DNA of 24,064 nucleotides from a virus, in IMG/VR virus record IMGVR_UViG_3300027730_000146, positions 1 to 24,064 of that record. One strand, given 5' to 3'. Below are positions 1 to 7,014 of the stretch, one piece after another. A program made the position numbers and the translations under genes. The notes beneath the pieces were generated by a model. The model saw only the letters and a program-made list of their open reading frames with translations, was not told the origin of the DNA and searched no databases. Every line of letters starts with the position of its first letter. Positions within the stretch are counted from its first letter, which is position 1.

Positions 1-180
1 TTTCATATGTATGATATATCTTCTTGTTTACTAGCCAATGAGAAGAAGCTCAAAATGGGTACCTGGCCTATCTTTGTGGTGCACCATGGTCTGGGCAACT
101 CATTCATGACCCCGGAGTGGGAGGAGTCTAATAAGATTTTTAAAGAGAGTTGGCAGAATGCCTTGAAGAAATCTGAATAG
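1..180 (+). CDS. C-terminal fragment of a glycosyltransferase-like protein (partial)
   Basis: An open frame enters from the left edge and ends at TAG 178-180, giving 59 residues of a C-terminus. It contains FHMYDISSCLLANE followed by a WPIFVVHHGLGNS segment and a WEESNKIFKESW tail. This order (FHxYD, then a strand ending in VHH, then W-E-x-x-x-x-x-F-x-x-x-W) resembles the C-terminal end of the GT-A fold in family-2-like glycosyltransferases, where the His lies near the metal and sugar site. A glycosyltransferase would fit with the nucleotide-sugar enzyme at 9363, but the two are 9 kb apart. The start and catalytic core lie outside the window, so the assignment is tentative and rests on pattern memory. 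Confidence 0.5.
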   Translation, partial: FHMYDISSCLLANEKKLKMGTWPIFVVHHGLGNSFMTPEWEESNKIFKESWQNALKKSE

Positions 181-199
181 CCTTTATACTTTACACACT

Positions 200-787
200 A
201 TGATTATTAATAGAGAACAACTAAAAGAGTTAACTGGATCTGATTACTATTGCGGGAAAGCACTACATGAAAGGTTAGCTTATAAACTTTATAAGAAGGG
301 TGTTAACCCACTCGGCAATATTATTTCTTTTATTGCTCCTATGACTGTTATTGAGAATCTCATTGATCTCGAAGATTCTCTCAACAAGGATTATATCTAT
401 TCAGATTCTGCTATGAATTTCCTTATGGAGATTCCCGGTAAAGATCTTTGGGGCGGTATTTTGTTTCAGCGCTTGTTAAATGCTCAGGTTGGCTCCTTAC
501 TTTGTGAGAAGTATTTACAAACTGAAGGTTATGTAGATGGAGATGATATTATGGTTAAGTGGGGAGATGAGCATAAGAAGGCTTCAGTCAGTATTGCAGC
601 TGAGAAGAATGGTGCTGTTCTCATTCATCTTGGTATTAATATTAATGCTGGATCTAAAGCACCTCAATTTGCTTTTTCGACTAACCTTTCAGATGACAAA
701 GCTATTGAGTTTATGAAAGATGTTGAAGGTATCTTTTATTCAATTTTGCAGTCAGTTTGGGTAGCGACTACAAAAGTTGTTGTCTAA
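200..787 (+). CDS. Conserved phage protein, possibly DUF366-like
   Basis: A 195-residue protein of unknown function. It opens with LKELTGSDYYCGKALHERLAYK and ends with a VWVATTKVVV strand; in between are GDDIMVKWGDEHKKASVSIA and NLSDDKAIEFMKDV. This combination matches my memory of a protein common in T4-like cyanophages that is annotated DUF366, but I cannot run a profile search. There is no signal peptide or membrane segment. The TAA stop shares its last base with the next ATG (TAATG), so it is probably translationally coupled to the gp62-like gene, which hints at a replication-linked role. The start ATG lies 20 bases after the previous stop, without a Shine-Dalgarno sequence. Confidence 0.6.
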   Translation: MIINREQLKELTGSDYYCGKALHERLAYKLYKKGVNPLGNIISFIAPMTVIENLIDLEDSLNKDYIYSDSAMNFLMEIPGKDLWGGILFQRLLNAQVGSLLCEKYLQTEGYVDGDDIMVKWGDEHKKASVSIAAEKNGAVLIHLGININAGSKAPQFAFSTNLSDDKAIEFMKDVEGIFYSILQSVWVATTKVVV

Positions 788-1137
788 TGCTATTTGAGTA
801 CATAAAGGATCTAACAGTCAATAAGAAGGGCAATCTACCTTTAGAAGACTATATCCCCTTTCTTATTAATCGTTGGTTGTCATTTGTATCACCCTCTTCC
901 TGTCTAGGCATTAATGAATCTGTTAACATGTTAGGCAATATCGATAAGATGCTTCATTACAAGCTTCTATTAAAGCTTTTTCCTAAATCTAAACAGTCTC
1001 CCTTTATCAAATATATTAAGAAGGTTAAGGAAGAGAAGACTAAAGAGGATGATAAGGTAGAAATGCTGGCCTCTAATATGGAAGTGTCTAGGAGAGAGAT
1101 GAAACTATTACTTGAACTTAAACAACAATTTACTTAA
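787..1137 (+). CDS. 62: DNA polymerase clamp-loader small subunit, gp62-like
   Basis: A 116-residue protein. In T4 the gp44/gp62 complex loads the gp45 sliding clamp on DNA for the replicative polymerase; gp62 is the single small subunit that bridges the gp44 ATPases. The N-terminal half has YIPFLINRWLSF followed by a Ser/Cys-rich turn and a long helix, the pattern (F-x-x-N-R-x-L-S) typical of cyanophage-type gp62. The C-terminal helix has MEVSRREMKLLLEL, like the K-x-R-E-x-x-x-L-L ending of the family. T4 gp62 is longer (about 187), but marine T4-like versions are near this size. I start at ATG 787, inside the preceding TAA; an in-frame TTG at 757 is less likely. Genes 44 and 45 are not in the window. 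Confidence 0.72.
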   Translation: MLFEYIKDLTVNKKGNLPLEDYIPFLINRWLSFVSPSSCLGINESVNMLGNIDKMLHYKLLLKLFPKSKQSPFIKYIKKVKEEKTKEDDKVEMLASNMEVSRREMKLLLELKQQFT

Positions 1138-1149
1138 TTTATACTATAT

Positions 1150-1560
1150 ATGATCGCACACTCGATGGCTAGCCTAGATGCTGAAGTAAACGGAATTACA
1201 CCTGAAGATTACAAAGATGTACCTCTTCCAGAAGACTATGAAATTGTTGAACTTCTTTCAAATGTAATTTCAGTAGAATACGTTGATGTAGCTTCTGATG
1301 GTAAATCAATAATGCGCAATGGTATTATTTTACCTAACCAAGTTATTGATAATAGAGCTTGGCGGGTAGCAAGAGTTAAGCTTGCAGGCCCAGCTTGCAA
1401 GCAGGTTAAAGTGGGAGACGTAATTATCTTTCCTGGTGATAGAGGATTGCAGTCAATTCAAAGAAATGGCAAAATGTTAGTCTTTCTTTCTGAAGATCGT
1501 ATTTTTGGTATTTGTAAGCCTATTGAAAAGGAGGCAGACAAGAAGAAAAAGAAAAAATGA
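1150..1560 (+). CDS. GroES-like co-chaperonin (gp31-type role)
   Basis: A 136-residue protein with the GroES beta-barrel signature. The segment GKSIMRNGIILPNQ corresponds to the mobile loop that contacts GroEL, followed by a strand with WRVARVKLAGP and then KQVKVGDVIIFPGDRG, equivalent to the GroES VKVGDxVxF motif. The family caps the host GroEL chamber; T4 gp31 replaces host GroES to fold the large capsid protein gp23. An N-terminal extension of about 40 residues and a Lys-rich tail (KKKKKK) are unlike host GroES. Its final codons overlap the next gene by ATGA. No Shine-Dalgarno site precedes it; TTTATACTATAT lies just upstream of the ATG. Confidence 0.8.
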   Translation: MIAHSMASLDAEVNGITPEDYKDVPLPEDYEIVELLSNVISVEYVDVASDGKSIMRNGIILPNQVIDNRAWRVARVKLAGPACKQVKVGDVIIFPGDRGLQSIQRNGKMLVFLSEDRIFGICKPIEKEADKKKKKK

Positions 1561-1943
1561 GATTAGGCCGAGCAGCTCTAGCCCAGCTCTTAATGACTAA
1601 TGTTGTTGAGCTGAGGTTTAGAAGGAAAATAGAGAAGGCCGGATTTGGTGATTATAGACGTATGTTATGTACAAATGATAAAGGACTTTTAATGTCTCAA
1701 CTAGGTCGTAATATTTTAAATTATGAACCACCAACAGGGCAATTAAAATATAATCCTGCACAAAAGAATTTAATACCCGTATATGACATTTTTATGCAAG
1801 CATACCGAATGATTAACTGCAATGACGTTGAGGTAATTGCAGTTATTAACACCTCACCTGATCCTAAAGAATGGTGGCAGTATTTTAATGACTCAATTGC
1901 CCCAATGCCTGCCGGTCAAAAGGCCGGGTTTATGAACAAATGA
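1557..1943 (+). CDS. Small phage protein, possibly WYL_2/DUF2693-like
   Basis: 128 residues. An N-terminal helix is followed by VELRFRRKIEKAG and RRMLCTNDKGLL, and near the end come IPVYDIFMQAYRMINCNDVEVI. The pattern 'strand with VxLxF, then RxMxCT' followed by a strand leading into the end recalls the SH3-like WYL_2 (DUF2693) proteins found in T4-like phages, though an insert of about 45 residues separates the two halves. The match is from memory and weak. ATG overlaps the co-chaperonin stop (ATGA) and its own stop overlaps the next start (ATGA), so it is part of one coupled run from 1150 to 2320. The Trp-rich end (KEWWQYF) is unusual. Confidence 0.5.
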   Translation: MRLGRAALAQLLMTNVVELRFRRKIEKAGFGDYRRMLCTNDKGLLMSQLGRNILNYEPPTGQLKYNPAQKNLIPVYDIFMQAYRMINCNDVEVIAVINTSPDPKEWWQYFNDSIAPMPAGQKAGFMNK

Positions 1944-2320
1944 TATCTGTAGCATCCACATACCTAGAAGAGTTGCCCGGAGAGACTTTCCTCACTCGGC
2001 ATCTACAATCCCCTATAAAGTTTACCCTGGGTGAAAAGATTATTAAACAAGGAAGACTTGTACTATTTAAACGAGCTCATTATTACCTTCATGTAACTCT
2101 TATGACTGATAAGAGTAATAAAGAGTCATTTGAAATACCTATTCCTTTTAGAGTAGAAGAATATTTTCATGAAGGTTTAGCCTTTTTTGATTACCGCTTA
2201 CAGGGCCTATTAGGGTTGAAGAGTGAACTAAATGAAAAATTAGCTAAAGTTAGAATTAAAAACACAAATCCTTCTCAATACTATAATAAGATCTTAGAGA
2301 TTAAAGCACAAATTACATAA
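1940..2320 (+). CDS. Unknown phage protein, 126 residues
   Basis: Not recognised. The first two thirds look beta-rich, with alternating strands (SPIKFTLGEKIIKQGRLVLFK, then YYLHVTLMTD and FEIPIPFRVEEYF). The last third is a charged helix (LKSELNEKLAKVRIK). No membrane segment or metal-binding cluster. The start is coupled to the gene before it through ATGA. Its stop TAA is embedded in the late promoter-like CATAAATA at 2316-2323 that precedes the following gene, so the operon break probably lies here. Confidence 0.6.
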   Translation: MISVASTYLEELPGETFLTRHLQSPIKFTLGEKIIKQGRLVLFKRAHYYLHVTLMTDKSNKESFEIPIPFRVEEYFHEGLAFFDYRLQGLLGLKSELNEKLAKVRIKNTNPSQYYNKILEIKAQIT

Positions 2321-2323
2321 ATA
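2316..2323 (+). promoter_or_regulatory. T4-type late promoter-like site CATAAATA
   Basis: CATAAATA differs from the T4 late -10 consensus TATAAATA only at the first base. It ends 8 bases before ATG 2332, so transcription would begin within a few bases of the start codon. It serves the LTE-A protein gene, a likely late gene. Confidence 0.5.
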
Positions 2324-2331
2324 ATAAACAT

Positions 2332-3255
2332 ATGGCAACCAAGCAATTCGATTCTTTACTCAACGAGTATCTTTCACAACTTACAGAAGCACCAGTCTCT
2401 ACGGAGCTTGATGTAATGAATAGAACATTAAAATCAGGCATTGGACCAGCCCCTGGTGGTGGTTATCTTATTGGTAAAATTGCTGAAACTCTTTCTACTC
2501 TTCCTAAAAATAAAGAAAAACCAGTAACAAAAGAAGAAGTTGTTGACATGATTTCTCAAGAATTATTTGATAAAGTTTTCCCTGGTGGTACAAATAAAGC
2601 TAATAATGAAGAAGCTTATAGAGAATCTATTAAACAGGCTCTTATAGACATTGTTAAAGGTATACAAGAAAGAGAAAAAGTTAAAATACCAGGAGCGGGG
2701 GCAGCTGTTGCAGGTTATACGGCAAGACTTATATCTCAGCTTGTAGATGCTAAGAAAGAATACGGTGCTAGAGTTTCTAGAGAAAAAGTTGAAGCGGCCG
2801 TAGAAGATGCAGAGGGATCTGTTGAGAACGGTCAGCCAGCTGAACCTAAAGCACCTAAAGCAGCTCGCTTTATGGAAGACGCTGAGTATGAAATTTTAAC
2901 CCCTGATGAGATGTCAGCTGCTGGTGTTGAGCTCTCTGACGACCTTAAGACATATTATTCCAGAATTGAGAATATTGCCGATCAAGTCCAGAAAGGTAAA
3001 GATTTAGTCAAAGCTATTCAACGTGGTGGAGCTGATACAGGTTCTGCTATGAAAGCAACTTCAGCTCTCATTCGTGCAGGAGCTATTAAGTATGCAACAG
3101 CTGAGAATTCTGATCAGGACATTCAAGCCTTAGAACGCGAAGAGGGTGACATTGAGGATATCGGTCGTAAGGAGTTTGAGAAGTCATTTGGTAAAGTTTA
3201 TAAAGACTACATGGCATCAAAGCCTGAAGCTATGTCATATGGGTTTGAAGACTAA
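2332..3255 (+). CDS. Putative capsid-internal or scaffold protein with prohead protease-like site
   Basis: 307 residues, not recognised by family. The N-terminus, with LLNEYLSQLTE followed by AP, places an L-T-E/A motif at residues 17-20. T4 prohead protease gp21 cuts after Glu in (L/I)-x-E, and T4 internal proteins carry a short N-terminal capsid-targeting leader ending in such a site. The rest is largely helical and charged, with a Gly/Ala segment (PGAGAAVAGYTARL), an acidic Glu/Ala linker near residue 160, and an acidic C-terminal region (IQALEREEGDIEDIG). This fits a core, scaffold or packaged protein, by inference. It is followed after 8 bases by a 43-residue gene with the same motif, and is preceded by a late promoter-like site. 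Confidence 0.6.
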   Translation: MATKQFDSLLNEYLSQLTEAPVSTELDVMNRTLKSGIGPAPGGGYLIGKIAETLSTLPKNKEKPVTKEEVVDMISQELFDKVFPGGTNKANNEEAYRESIKQALIDIVKGIQEREKVKIPGAGAAVAGYTARLISQLVDAKKEYGARVSREKVEAAVEDAEGSVENGQPAEPKAPKAARFMEDAEYEILTPDEMSAAGVELSDDLKTYYSRIENIADQVQKGKDLVKAIQRGGADTGSAMKATSALIRAGAIKYATAENSDQDIQALEREEGDIEDIGRKEFEKSFGKVYKDYMASKPEAMSYGFED

Positions 3256-3263
3256 TTTATTAT

Positions 3264-3395
3264 ATGGAAATCAATACACCACATTTCAACGCCATCGCAG
3301 GACAATTCTTAACTGAAGCTAATATGTACGGTAAAAAGAAAGCTGTTAAGAAGCACATGAAGCCTATGAAGGCTGTTAAGTCTAAATCTAAGTAA
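3264..3395 (+). CDS. 43-residue basic peptide with prohead protease-like leader
   Basis: A short reading frame from ATG 3264 to TAA 3395. The leader includes FNAIAGQFLTE then ANMYG, so an L-T-E/A motif sits at residues 16-19, nearly the same place as in the preceding gene. T4 internal-protein leaders have a similar F-(I/L)-x-E-A ending. Cleavage would release a 25-residue peptide that is mostly Lys with Ala, Val, Ser and Met (KKKAVKKHMKPMKAVK), suited to binding packaged DNA. It follows the 2332 gene by 8 bases. Its end overlaps the convergent dCMP deaminase gene by 8 bases. The function is inferred from the motif and composition. Confidence 0.6.
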   Translation: MEINTPHFNAIAGQFLTEANMYGKKKAVKKHMKPMKAVKSKSK

Positions 3396-3795
3396 TCTGT
3401 ATTACAGATACGCTACACTTCTTAAGGAATTCTATTCCTGAATTATCTCTATAAAGAGTTTTATAGAACACTTTTTTAACCCCTGCACTATAAATCATCT
3501 TTGCACAATGTATGCAAGGTGCATGAGTTACAAACATTGTAGCGTCTTCTCCAGACATAAATGATTTTGCAAGTTTAGCAATACAATTTGCTTCCGCGTG
3601 TAATACCTCTGGTTTAGTTTCTCCGTTTTTATCCTCACAGTCATTTGACCACCCAGAAGGGGTTCCGTTATAGCCAATAGCGATTATTGAATCTCTTTTA
3701 ACTAATACTGCTCCAACTTTAAGTTTCTTAGCTGAAGAGAGCTGAGCAAAGCGCTCGGCAACATCCATGTAAGCTTGCCTCCACTTTGGCTTCAT
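3388..3795 (-). CDS. Deoxycytidylate (dCMP) deaminase
   Basis: 135 residues, a zinc-dependent cytidine deaminase-fold enzyme converting dCMP to dUMP. The zinc site is clear: HAE at residues 67-69 (His ligand plus the proton-shuttling Glu) and PCIHC at 93-97 (two Cys ligands). GYNGTPSGWSNDCE around 41-53 is the conserved substrate loop of dCMP deaminases, and the length is slightly below that of T4 Cd (193), which carries an inserted second zinc site and regulatory region. Here the region between GW and HAE is short, so allosteric control by dCTP/dTTP may differ. dUMP is the substrate of the ThyX encoded at 13658, giving a complete dCMP-to-dTMP route in the window. ATG overlaps the stop of the upstream 51-residue gene. 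Confidence 0.93.
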   Translation of the reverse strand: MKPKWRQAYMDVAERFAQLSSAKKLKVGAVLVKRDSIIAIGYNGTPSGWSNDCEDKNGETKPEVLHAEANCIAKLAKSFMSGEDATMFVTHAPCIHCAKMIYSAGVKKVFYKTLYRDNSGIEFLKKCSVSVIQIT

Positions 3796-3947
3796 TGAAC
3801 TTCTTCGTAAGCTGGAAGCTCTGCATCAGGTACAATCAAGAGACGTTCAATATCGTCAATTTTAAATTTAATCATACCCAATGATACTACAATTGCCAAT
3901 AGAAGCCCTACAACGGCAATTTTCCAAACAATGTTAAAGGTTTCCAT
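3792..3947 (-). CDS. 51-residue single-pass membrane protein
   Basis: A frame from ATG 3947 to TGA 3792 fills the gap between two minus-strand genes. After METFNIVWK it has a hydrophobic stretch (IAVVGLLLAIVVSLGMI, residues 10-26), then a charged segment with KFKIDDIERLLI and an acidic end. It overlaps the upstream gene's last 14 bases and the dCMP deaminase start by ATGA, which supports translation as a coupled middle gene. No function can be given; small inner-membrane peptides in phages include lysis and superinfection factors, but nothing here distinguishes among them. Confidence 0.6.
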   Translation of the reverse strand: METFNIVWKIAVVGLLLAIVVSLGMIKFKIDDIERLLIVPDAELPAYEEVQ

Positions 3948-4218
3948 CTTCGATTACTTTCTCCAACAAATCGTTAATAACTTCATTTACTGATACATCC
4001 CGTTCACAAGACTCTTCTATAAGCATTAATAGAACCTCTCTATCCCAGTTGCCTATTTCTAGCTCTACTTTAACAAAAGGTTCTAACTTTAGAGCCCCAT
4101 CTTCAATCTTACAAGAGAACTTCTGACCCTTCTCCATATTAAGGGCTTGAAGTTCTTCATCAGTGAATTCAATGTAGTGTTCTTCTTTTACTTTAACAGT
4201 CTTTGGAATAGATTTCAT
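3934..4218 (-). CDS. Small protein with AbrB-like and ribbon-helix-helix-like parts
   Basis: 94 residues. The first part (KVKEEHYIEFTDEELQAL, then MEKGQKFSCKIEDGALKLEPF) follows the AbrB/SpoVT swapped-hairpin pattern: a strand, a short helix, then G-x-K-(F/V) and DG-x-L-x-L-x-P. The second part ends in DVSVNEVINDLLEKVIE, like the second helix of CopG/ribbon-helix-helix proteins, where SVNEVI begins the helix. Both are DNA-binding folds of antitoxins and regulators, so a transcriptional regulator is plausible, but the match is by pattern only. It overlaps its upstream neighbour (ATGA at 4215-4218) and lies in a four-gene minus-strand operon with dCMP deaminase. Confidence 0.5.
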   Translation of the reverse strand: MKSIPKTVKVKEEHYIEFTDEELQALNMEKGQKFSCKIEDGALKLEPFVKVELEIGNWDREVLLMLIEESCERDVSVNEVINDLLEKVIEDGNL

Positions 4219-4511
4219 ATTAGTTTTTGGTTGAGTTCTTTGTTATTATAATGACTGTCAGAGGACTGGCAATGGAAATTTCTTTGTAATTCATTTTTAG
4301 TTTCTTGACAAAGATTAGCTTTAAAGAACTCTAGAAGTTTTTCTAGACCTTTATCCGATAAATGAAGCTCAACTTCAGATCCGTCGTATTCAGATCCGTA
4401 ACTACATTCTATCTTGACAGTAACAGGAACAGAGTCTTTAAATATTTTTCCAGAGAAGTCTGAATAGTAAATAGCCTCTTCTGATTGTTGAGGTTTGAGT
4501 ACTTTTTTCAT
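4215..4511 (-). CDS. Unknown phage protein, 98 residues
   Basis: Not recognised. It has YYSDFSGKIF near the N-terminus, a strand pair (VPVTVKIECSYGSEYDGSEVELHLSD broken at the Gly), a helix LEKLLEFFKANL, and a hydrophilic tail rich in Asn, Gln and His. It is the first gene of the minus-strand operon 3792-4511, divergent from the gene at 4560 across a 48-base AT-rich gap that presumably holds both promoters. The stop overlaps the next start by ATGA. Confidence 0.55.
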   Translation of the reverse strand: MKKVLKPQQSEEAIYYSDFSGKIFKDSVPVTVKIECSYGSEYDGSEVELHLSDKGLEKLLEFFKANLCQETKNELQRNFHCQSSDSHYNNKELNQKLI

Positions 4512-4559
4512 TCCAATATTTTGCTTGCTCTTCTAAAATAGTCCACTAATATATTAGGT

Positions 4560-5207
4560 ATGAACGTTGAAAAGATTATAGCCCGAGATCATAAGTTAAG
4601 GGAAGACTATTTGAAAGAAGCCAAGCTCAATGCCTGGCAGGAGCTTAATTTTAGCATCCGGTGTTGGCTTGATAAGCACTTTGGTGTCTGGGATATTTGG
4701 GATGTTGTTCCTTATAGATTCCAAAGACTTTACTACGATAATATCAAACCTATCTTTAAACCTAAACATTCAAGACTCCGTAAGGTTATTCCTCGTCAAT
4801 GGAGTGACTTAACTCACCTCATTGTTGTAGTTAATTTTGAATTTATTAAATCGTTCTACGAGGATGAATATTCAAACGGTCTTATTGACTGGGAATCTGA
4901 TGAACATCATAAAGCTTTTGCAGCCTGGTTAGAGTCTGCCTACAAGTACATTACTGTTGAACGTCCTGACTTAGAGAAGCAAATGGATGCAGCCTACCCT
5001 GAAGCAGACTTTGATAATCTGTTCGAAGAACCTAAAACTGACAAGCACGGTAATGTATCTCGCACTATAAAGACTTGTGAAGAGCGTTACGGAATGACCT
5101 ATGAAGAGGTATACAGAGAAGTTTATCGCCTAGAAGCTCTTATTGATAAGAAGGACACCAAAGTTATTACAGAGCTTATTAAGAACCGAGACTACTTTTG
5201 GACATGA
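4560..5207 (+). CDS. Conserved phage protein of unknown function, 215 residues
   Basis: A soluble, Trp- and Tyr-rich protein. Recognisable patches are RYG/RLYYDNIKPIF followed by RKVIPRQWSDLTHL and VNFEFIKSFYEDE, then a region with HHKAFAAWLESAYKYITVERP. The combination 'R-x-x-P-R-Q-W-x-D-L' and 'V-N-F-x-x-I-x-x-F-Y-E' recurs in many large-phage genomes as a hypothetical protein, from memory. No catalytic motif stands out. The stop overlaps the next gene's start by ATGA. An in-frame shadow on another frame at 4630 is not a gene. Confidence 0.65.
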   Translation: MNVEKIIARDHKLREDYLKEAKLNAWQELNFSIRCWLDKHFGVWDIWDVVPYRFQRLYYDNIKPIFKPKHSRLRKVIPRQWSDLTHLIVVVNFEFIKSFYEDEYSNGLIDWESDEHHKAFAAWLESAYKYITVERPDLEKQMDAAYPEADFDNLFEEPKTDKHGNVSRTIKTCEERYGMTYEEVYREVYRLEALIDKKDTKVITELIKNRDYFWT

Positions 5208-5428
5208 TTATTAGTATGGGCAAACTATCCTTCTGGGCCGGCAATATACCTTTAGTAGAGAACGTTTACTTTCCTCGGTTTTCTTACTTCGATGGAGGAT
5301 GTTATTGGAAGTTTTCTTTTCTTTGGCTAAAGTTTTTGCTTGAACTTTCCGGTTCAAAAATAGATAATAAGGTTTATAAAGAGGTATCTAAGGAAGAACT
5401 AGATACGATACTTAGTGAACTAAAATGA
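5204..5428 (+). CDS. Unknown small protein, 74 residues
   Basis: Not recognised. I start at ATG 5204, which overlaps the previous TGA (ATGA); an upstream TTG at 5198 is less likely. The protein is aromatic-rich (YFPRFSYFDGGCYWKFSFLW) with a short hydrophobic stretch FLWLKFLLEL and a charged helical C-terminus. Its own TGA overlaps the ATG of the lipoprotein gene. The tight coupling on both sides suggests it works with its neighbours, but not how. Confidence 0.5.
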   Translation: MIISMGKLSFWAGNIPLVENVYFPRFSYFDGGCYWKFSFLWLKFLLELSGSKIDNKVYKEVSKEELDTILSELK

Positions 5429-5727
5429 AACTTGTCTTAATAATAATCTTATTGCTTCTATTATGTTCTTGTACATACAACGACATGAGGAAGCTGTTTG
5501 TAGATAGGCCGGATGCTTATACTAAGATGTTAGGGGAGTTTGATTATACTAAAGATCAGAAAGAAAATGCTCGCAACAAGTTAGGTCTTGAAGTTAAGCA
5601 TCCTATTCATGAAACTAAAGACAAGAAAAGGCTTTACTATGTTGGAGGTAATGTGTATCATAACTATGATGTGTTCATGAATGCATATCATGTTAATGGG
5701 TTCGGTCAGGTGGGAATGGAATTTTAA
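5425..5727 (+). CDS. Putative lipoprotein, 100 residues
   Basis: The N-terminus is a lipoprotein signal: MK, then a run of Leu/Ile (LVLIIILLLLL), then C-S-C. The probable lipidated Cys is residue 16 in L-C-S-C (Cys at -2 is atypical), or Cys14. The mature part is charged and Tyr-rich, ending in a VYHNYDVFMNAYHVNGFG segment. In phages, small lipoproteins may be outer spanins, superinfection-exclusion or unknown envelope proteins; no inner-spanin partner is evident next to it. A lipobox implies a host that processes lipoproteins. The ATG overlaps the previous stop and the stop abuts the next start (TAATG). Confidence 0.62.
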   Translation: MKLVLIIILLLLLCSCTYNDMRKLFVDRPDAYTKMLGEFDYTKDQKENARNKLGLEVKHPIHETKDKKRLYYVGGNVYHNYDVFMNAYHVNGFGQVGMEF

Positions 5728-6584
5728 TGAAGACTTTAGTTATACCTGATGTTCATCAACGCATTAATAATGTTAAATGGATATTAGAAAATGAAAAAGA
5801 TTACGATGAAGTAGTTTTCTTAGGCGATTGGTTTGATTCTTTTTTTGATCCTCCAAAGGTTGCGGGGTTTGAAGAAACTTGTGAATATTTAAAGTATTTG
5901 ATATTAGAACATCCTAACAAAGATAAATTTGTATTCTTGTTAGGTAATCATGATTTGTCATACATTCATGAGAACAAAGATTTTTCTTGTAATAAAATTT
6001 CTAAGACATTAAAGTATTACTGTTCAGGTTTTACGGCTTCTAAGGCTAAGAAGTTCCGTCATGCTTTTTTTGATCACGGACTAAAAGATAAATTCTTTAT
6101 TGAACATTTTAATATAGTTCATCGCACACAAGGCTTCATTCTTTCACATGCAGGGTTATCTGATAAGCACATCCCGTATGGCTTAACTCCTGATGATGTT
6201 ATTGATAAGATTGTACCTGAGGTGTGGAAAAACTTTAGAGACTTCACTCGTCCTCATAACTATCTTATCTCAGGTGCTGGATATTGTCGAGGTGGGGACT
6301 GCAATGTTGGTGGTATATTGTGGCAGGATTGGAATCAAGAATTCTTAGCCTCCGAGGCTATCGGCAAACAGATTGTAGGACATACAACAACTAAAGAACC
6401 AGATTGTCTAGCTATGAATAAACCATATGAAAGCTGGAATATTGATACTGAGAAAGATTACGGTATAATACTAGATGGTAGATTTACAACTAAACGTATG
6501 CCAGAAGAAGAACCAAAATACAAACTTTCTTCTAGAGTTACAAATTTACCAGATTATAAAGGAACATTAAGATATGACAGTTAA
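5727..6584 (+). CDS. Calcineurin-like metallophosphoesterase
   Basis: 285 residues with the complete metallophosphoesterase motif set in order: DVH at 8-10, GDWFD at 33-37, GNHD at 73-76, a SHAG motif near 140, and GHTT near 218. These residues bind two metal ions and catalyse phosphate ester hydrolysis. The spacing resembles PPP-type protein phosphatases and diadenosine tetraphosphatases, to which phage lambda phosphatase also belongs, but substrate cannot be deduced. The C-terminal 45 residues after DYGIILDGRF are a hydrophilic extension. It sits in a coupled run of small phage genes, starts at TAATG and overlaps the next gene by 11 bases. Confidence 0.88.
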   Translation: MKTLVIPDVHQRINNVKWILENEKDYDEVVFLGDWFDSFFDPPKVAGFEETCEYLKYLILEHPNKDKFVFLLGNHDLSYIHENKDFSCNKISKTLKYYCSGFTASKAKKFRHAFFDHGLKDKFFIEHFNIVHRTQGFILSHAGLSDKHIPYGLTPDDVIDKIVPEVWKNFRDFTRPHNYLISGAGYCRGGDCNVGGILWQDWNQEFLASEAIGKQIVGHTTTKEPDCLAMNKPYESWNIDTEKDYGIILDGRFTTKRMPEEEPKYKLSSRVTNLPDYKGTLRYDS

Positions 6585-6786
6585 AGAACTAATAGAGGAG
6601 TTACAGAAACAAGACCCTGACAAACTTGTACTAGTTACAGCGTATGAGGAAGGGTATAACGAACTCAATAAAGTAGAACAAGTAAAAACGTTTTACAAGC
6701 CTACTGATAAGCATTGGGTTGGAGAGTATAGAGATTATCCGCTTGACGAATGTCTAGTATCCGCTATACTCCTACCTAGAAAGTAA
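6574..6786 (+). CDS. Small unknown phage protein, 70 residues
   Basis: Begins MTVKELIEELQKQDPDKLVL, a helix followed by a strand VTAYEEGYNELNKVEQV and ends in an ILLP strand. This 'ELIEELQKxDPDxLV' form is common among small phage and bacterial proteins of unknown function. It overlaps the phosphoesterase gene by 11 bases. It is one of the few genes here with a passable Shine-Dalgarno site, AAAGGAA about 9 bases before the ATG. Confidence 0.6.
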   Translation: MTVKELIEELQKQDPDKLVLVTAYEEGYNELNKVEQVKTFYKPTDKHWVGEYRDYPLDECLVSAILLPRK

Positions 6787-6792
6787 ATATAT

Positions 6793-7014
6793 ATGGCCGG
6801 AATATCTCAAAAAGAATATAACCAACAAGTTGATGAAGCTCTTATTATGTTCGGGGGCGGGGCTCCCTGTGCTAATATTGACCCAAGGATGTGGGGTGAG
6901 TTTAAGCACCTGTATAAAGAGTTCAATGATGCTGTTCCTAAAGTTATAAATTGGTCTTTTGATCAGGTAGATGATTGGATGAAGGGGTATGAGGAACAGC
7001 TAAAAGATAAATGA
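6793..7014 (+). CDS. Small unknown phage protein, 73 residues
   Basis: Not recognised. It contains a short Gly-rich loop (MFGGGAPCANIDP) followed by Trp-containing helices (MWGEFKHLYKEFND and WSFDQVDDWMKGYEEQL). The ATG follows AGTAAATATAT, which resembles a late promoter or an AT-rich leader. The stop overlaps the next start by ATGA, so it is coupled to the zinc-ribbon gene. Confidence 0.5.
   Translation: MAGISQKEYNQQVDEALIMFGGGAPCANIDPRMWGEFKHLYKEFNDAVPKVINWSFDQVDDWMKGYEEQLKDK

Noticed and set aside
757-786. Upstream TTG start extending the gp62-like gene by 10 codons
   Set aside because: It would overlap the preceding gene by 31 bases; ATG 787 in a TAATG junction fits the coupling used across the window.
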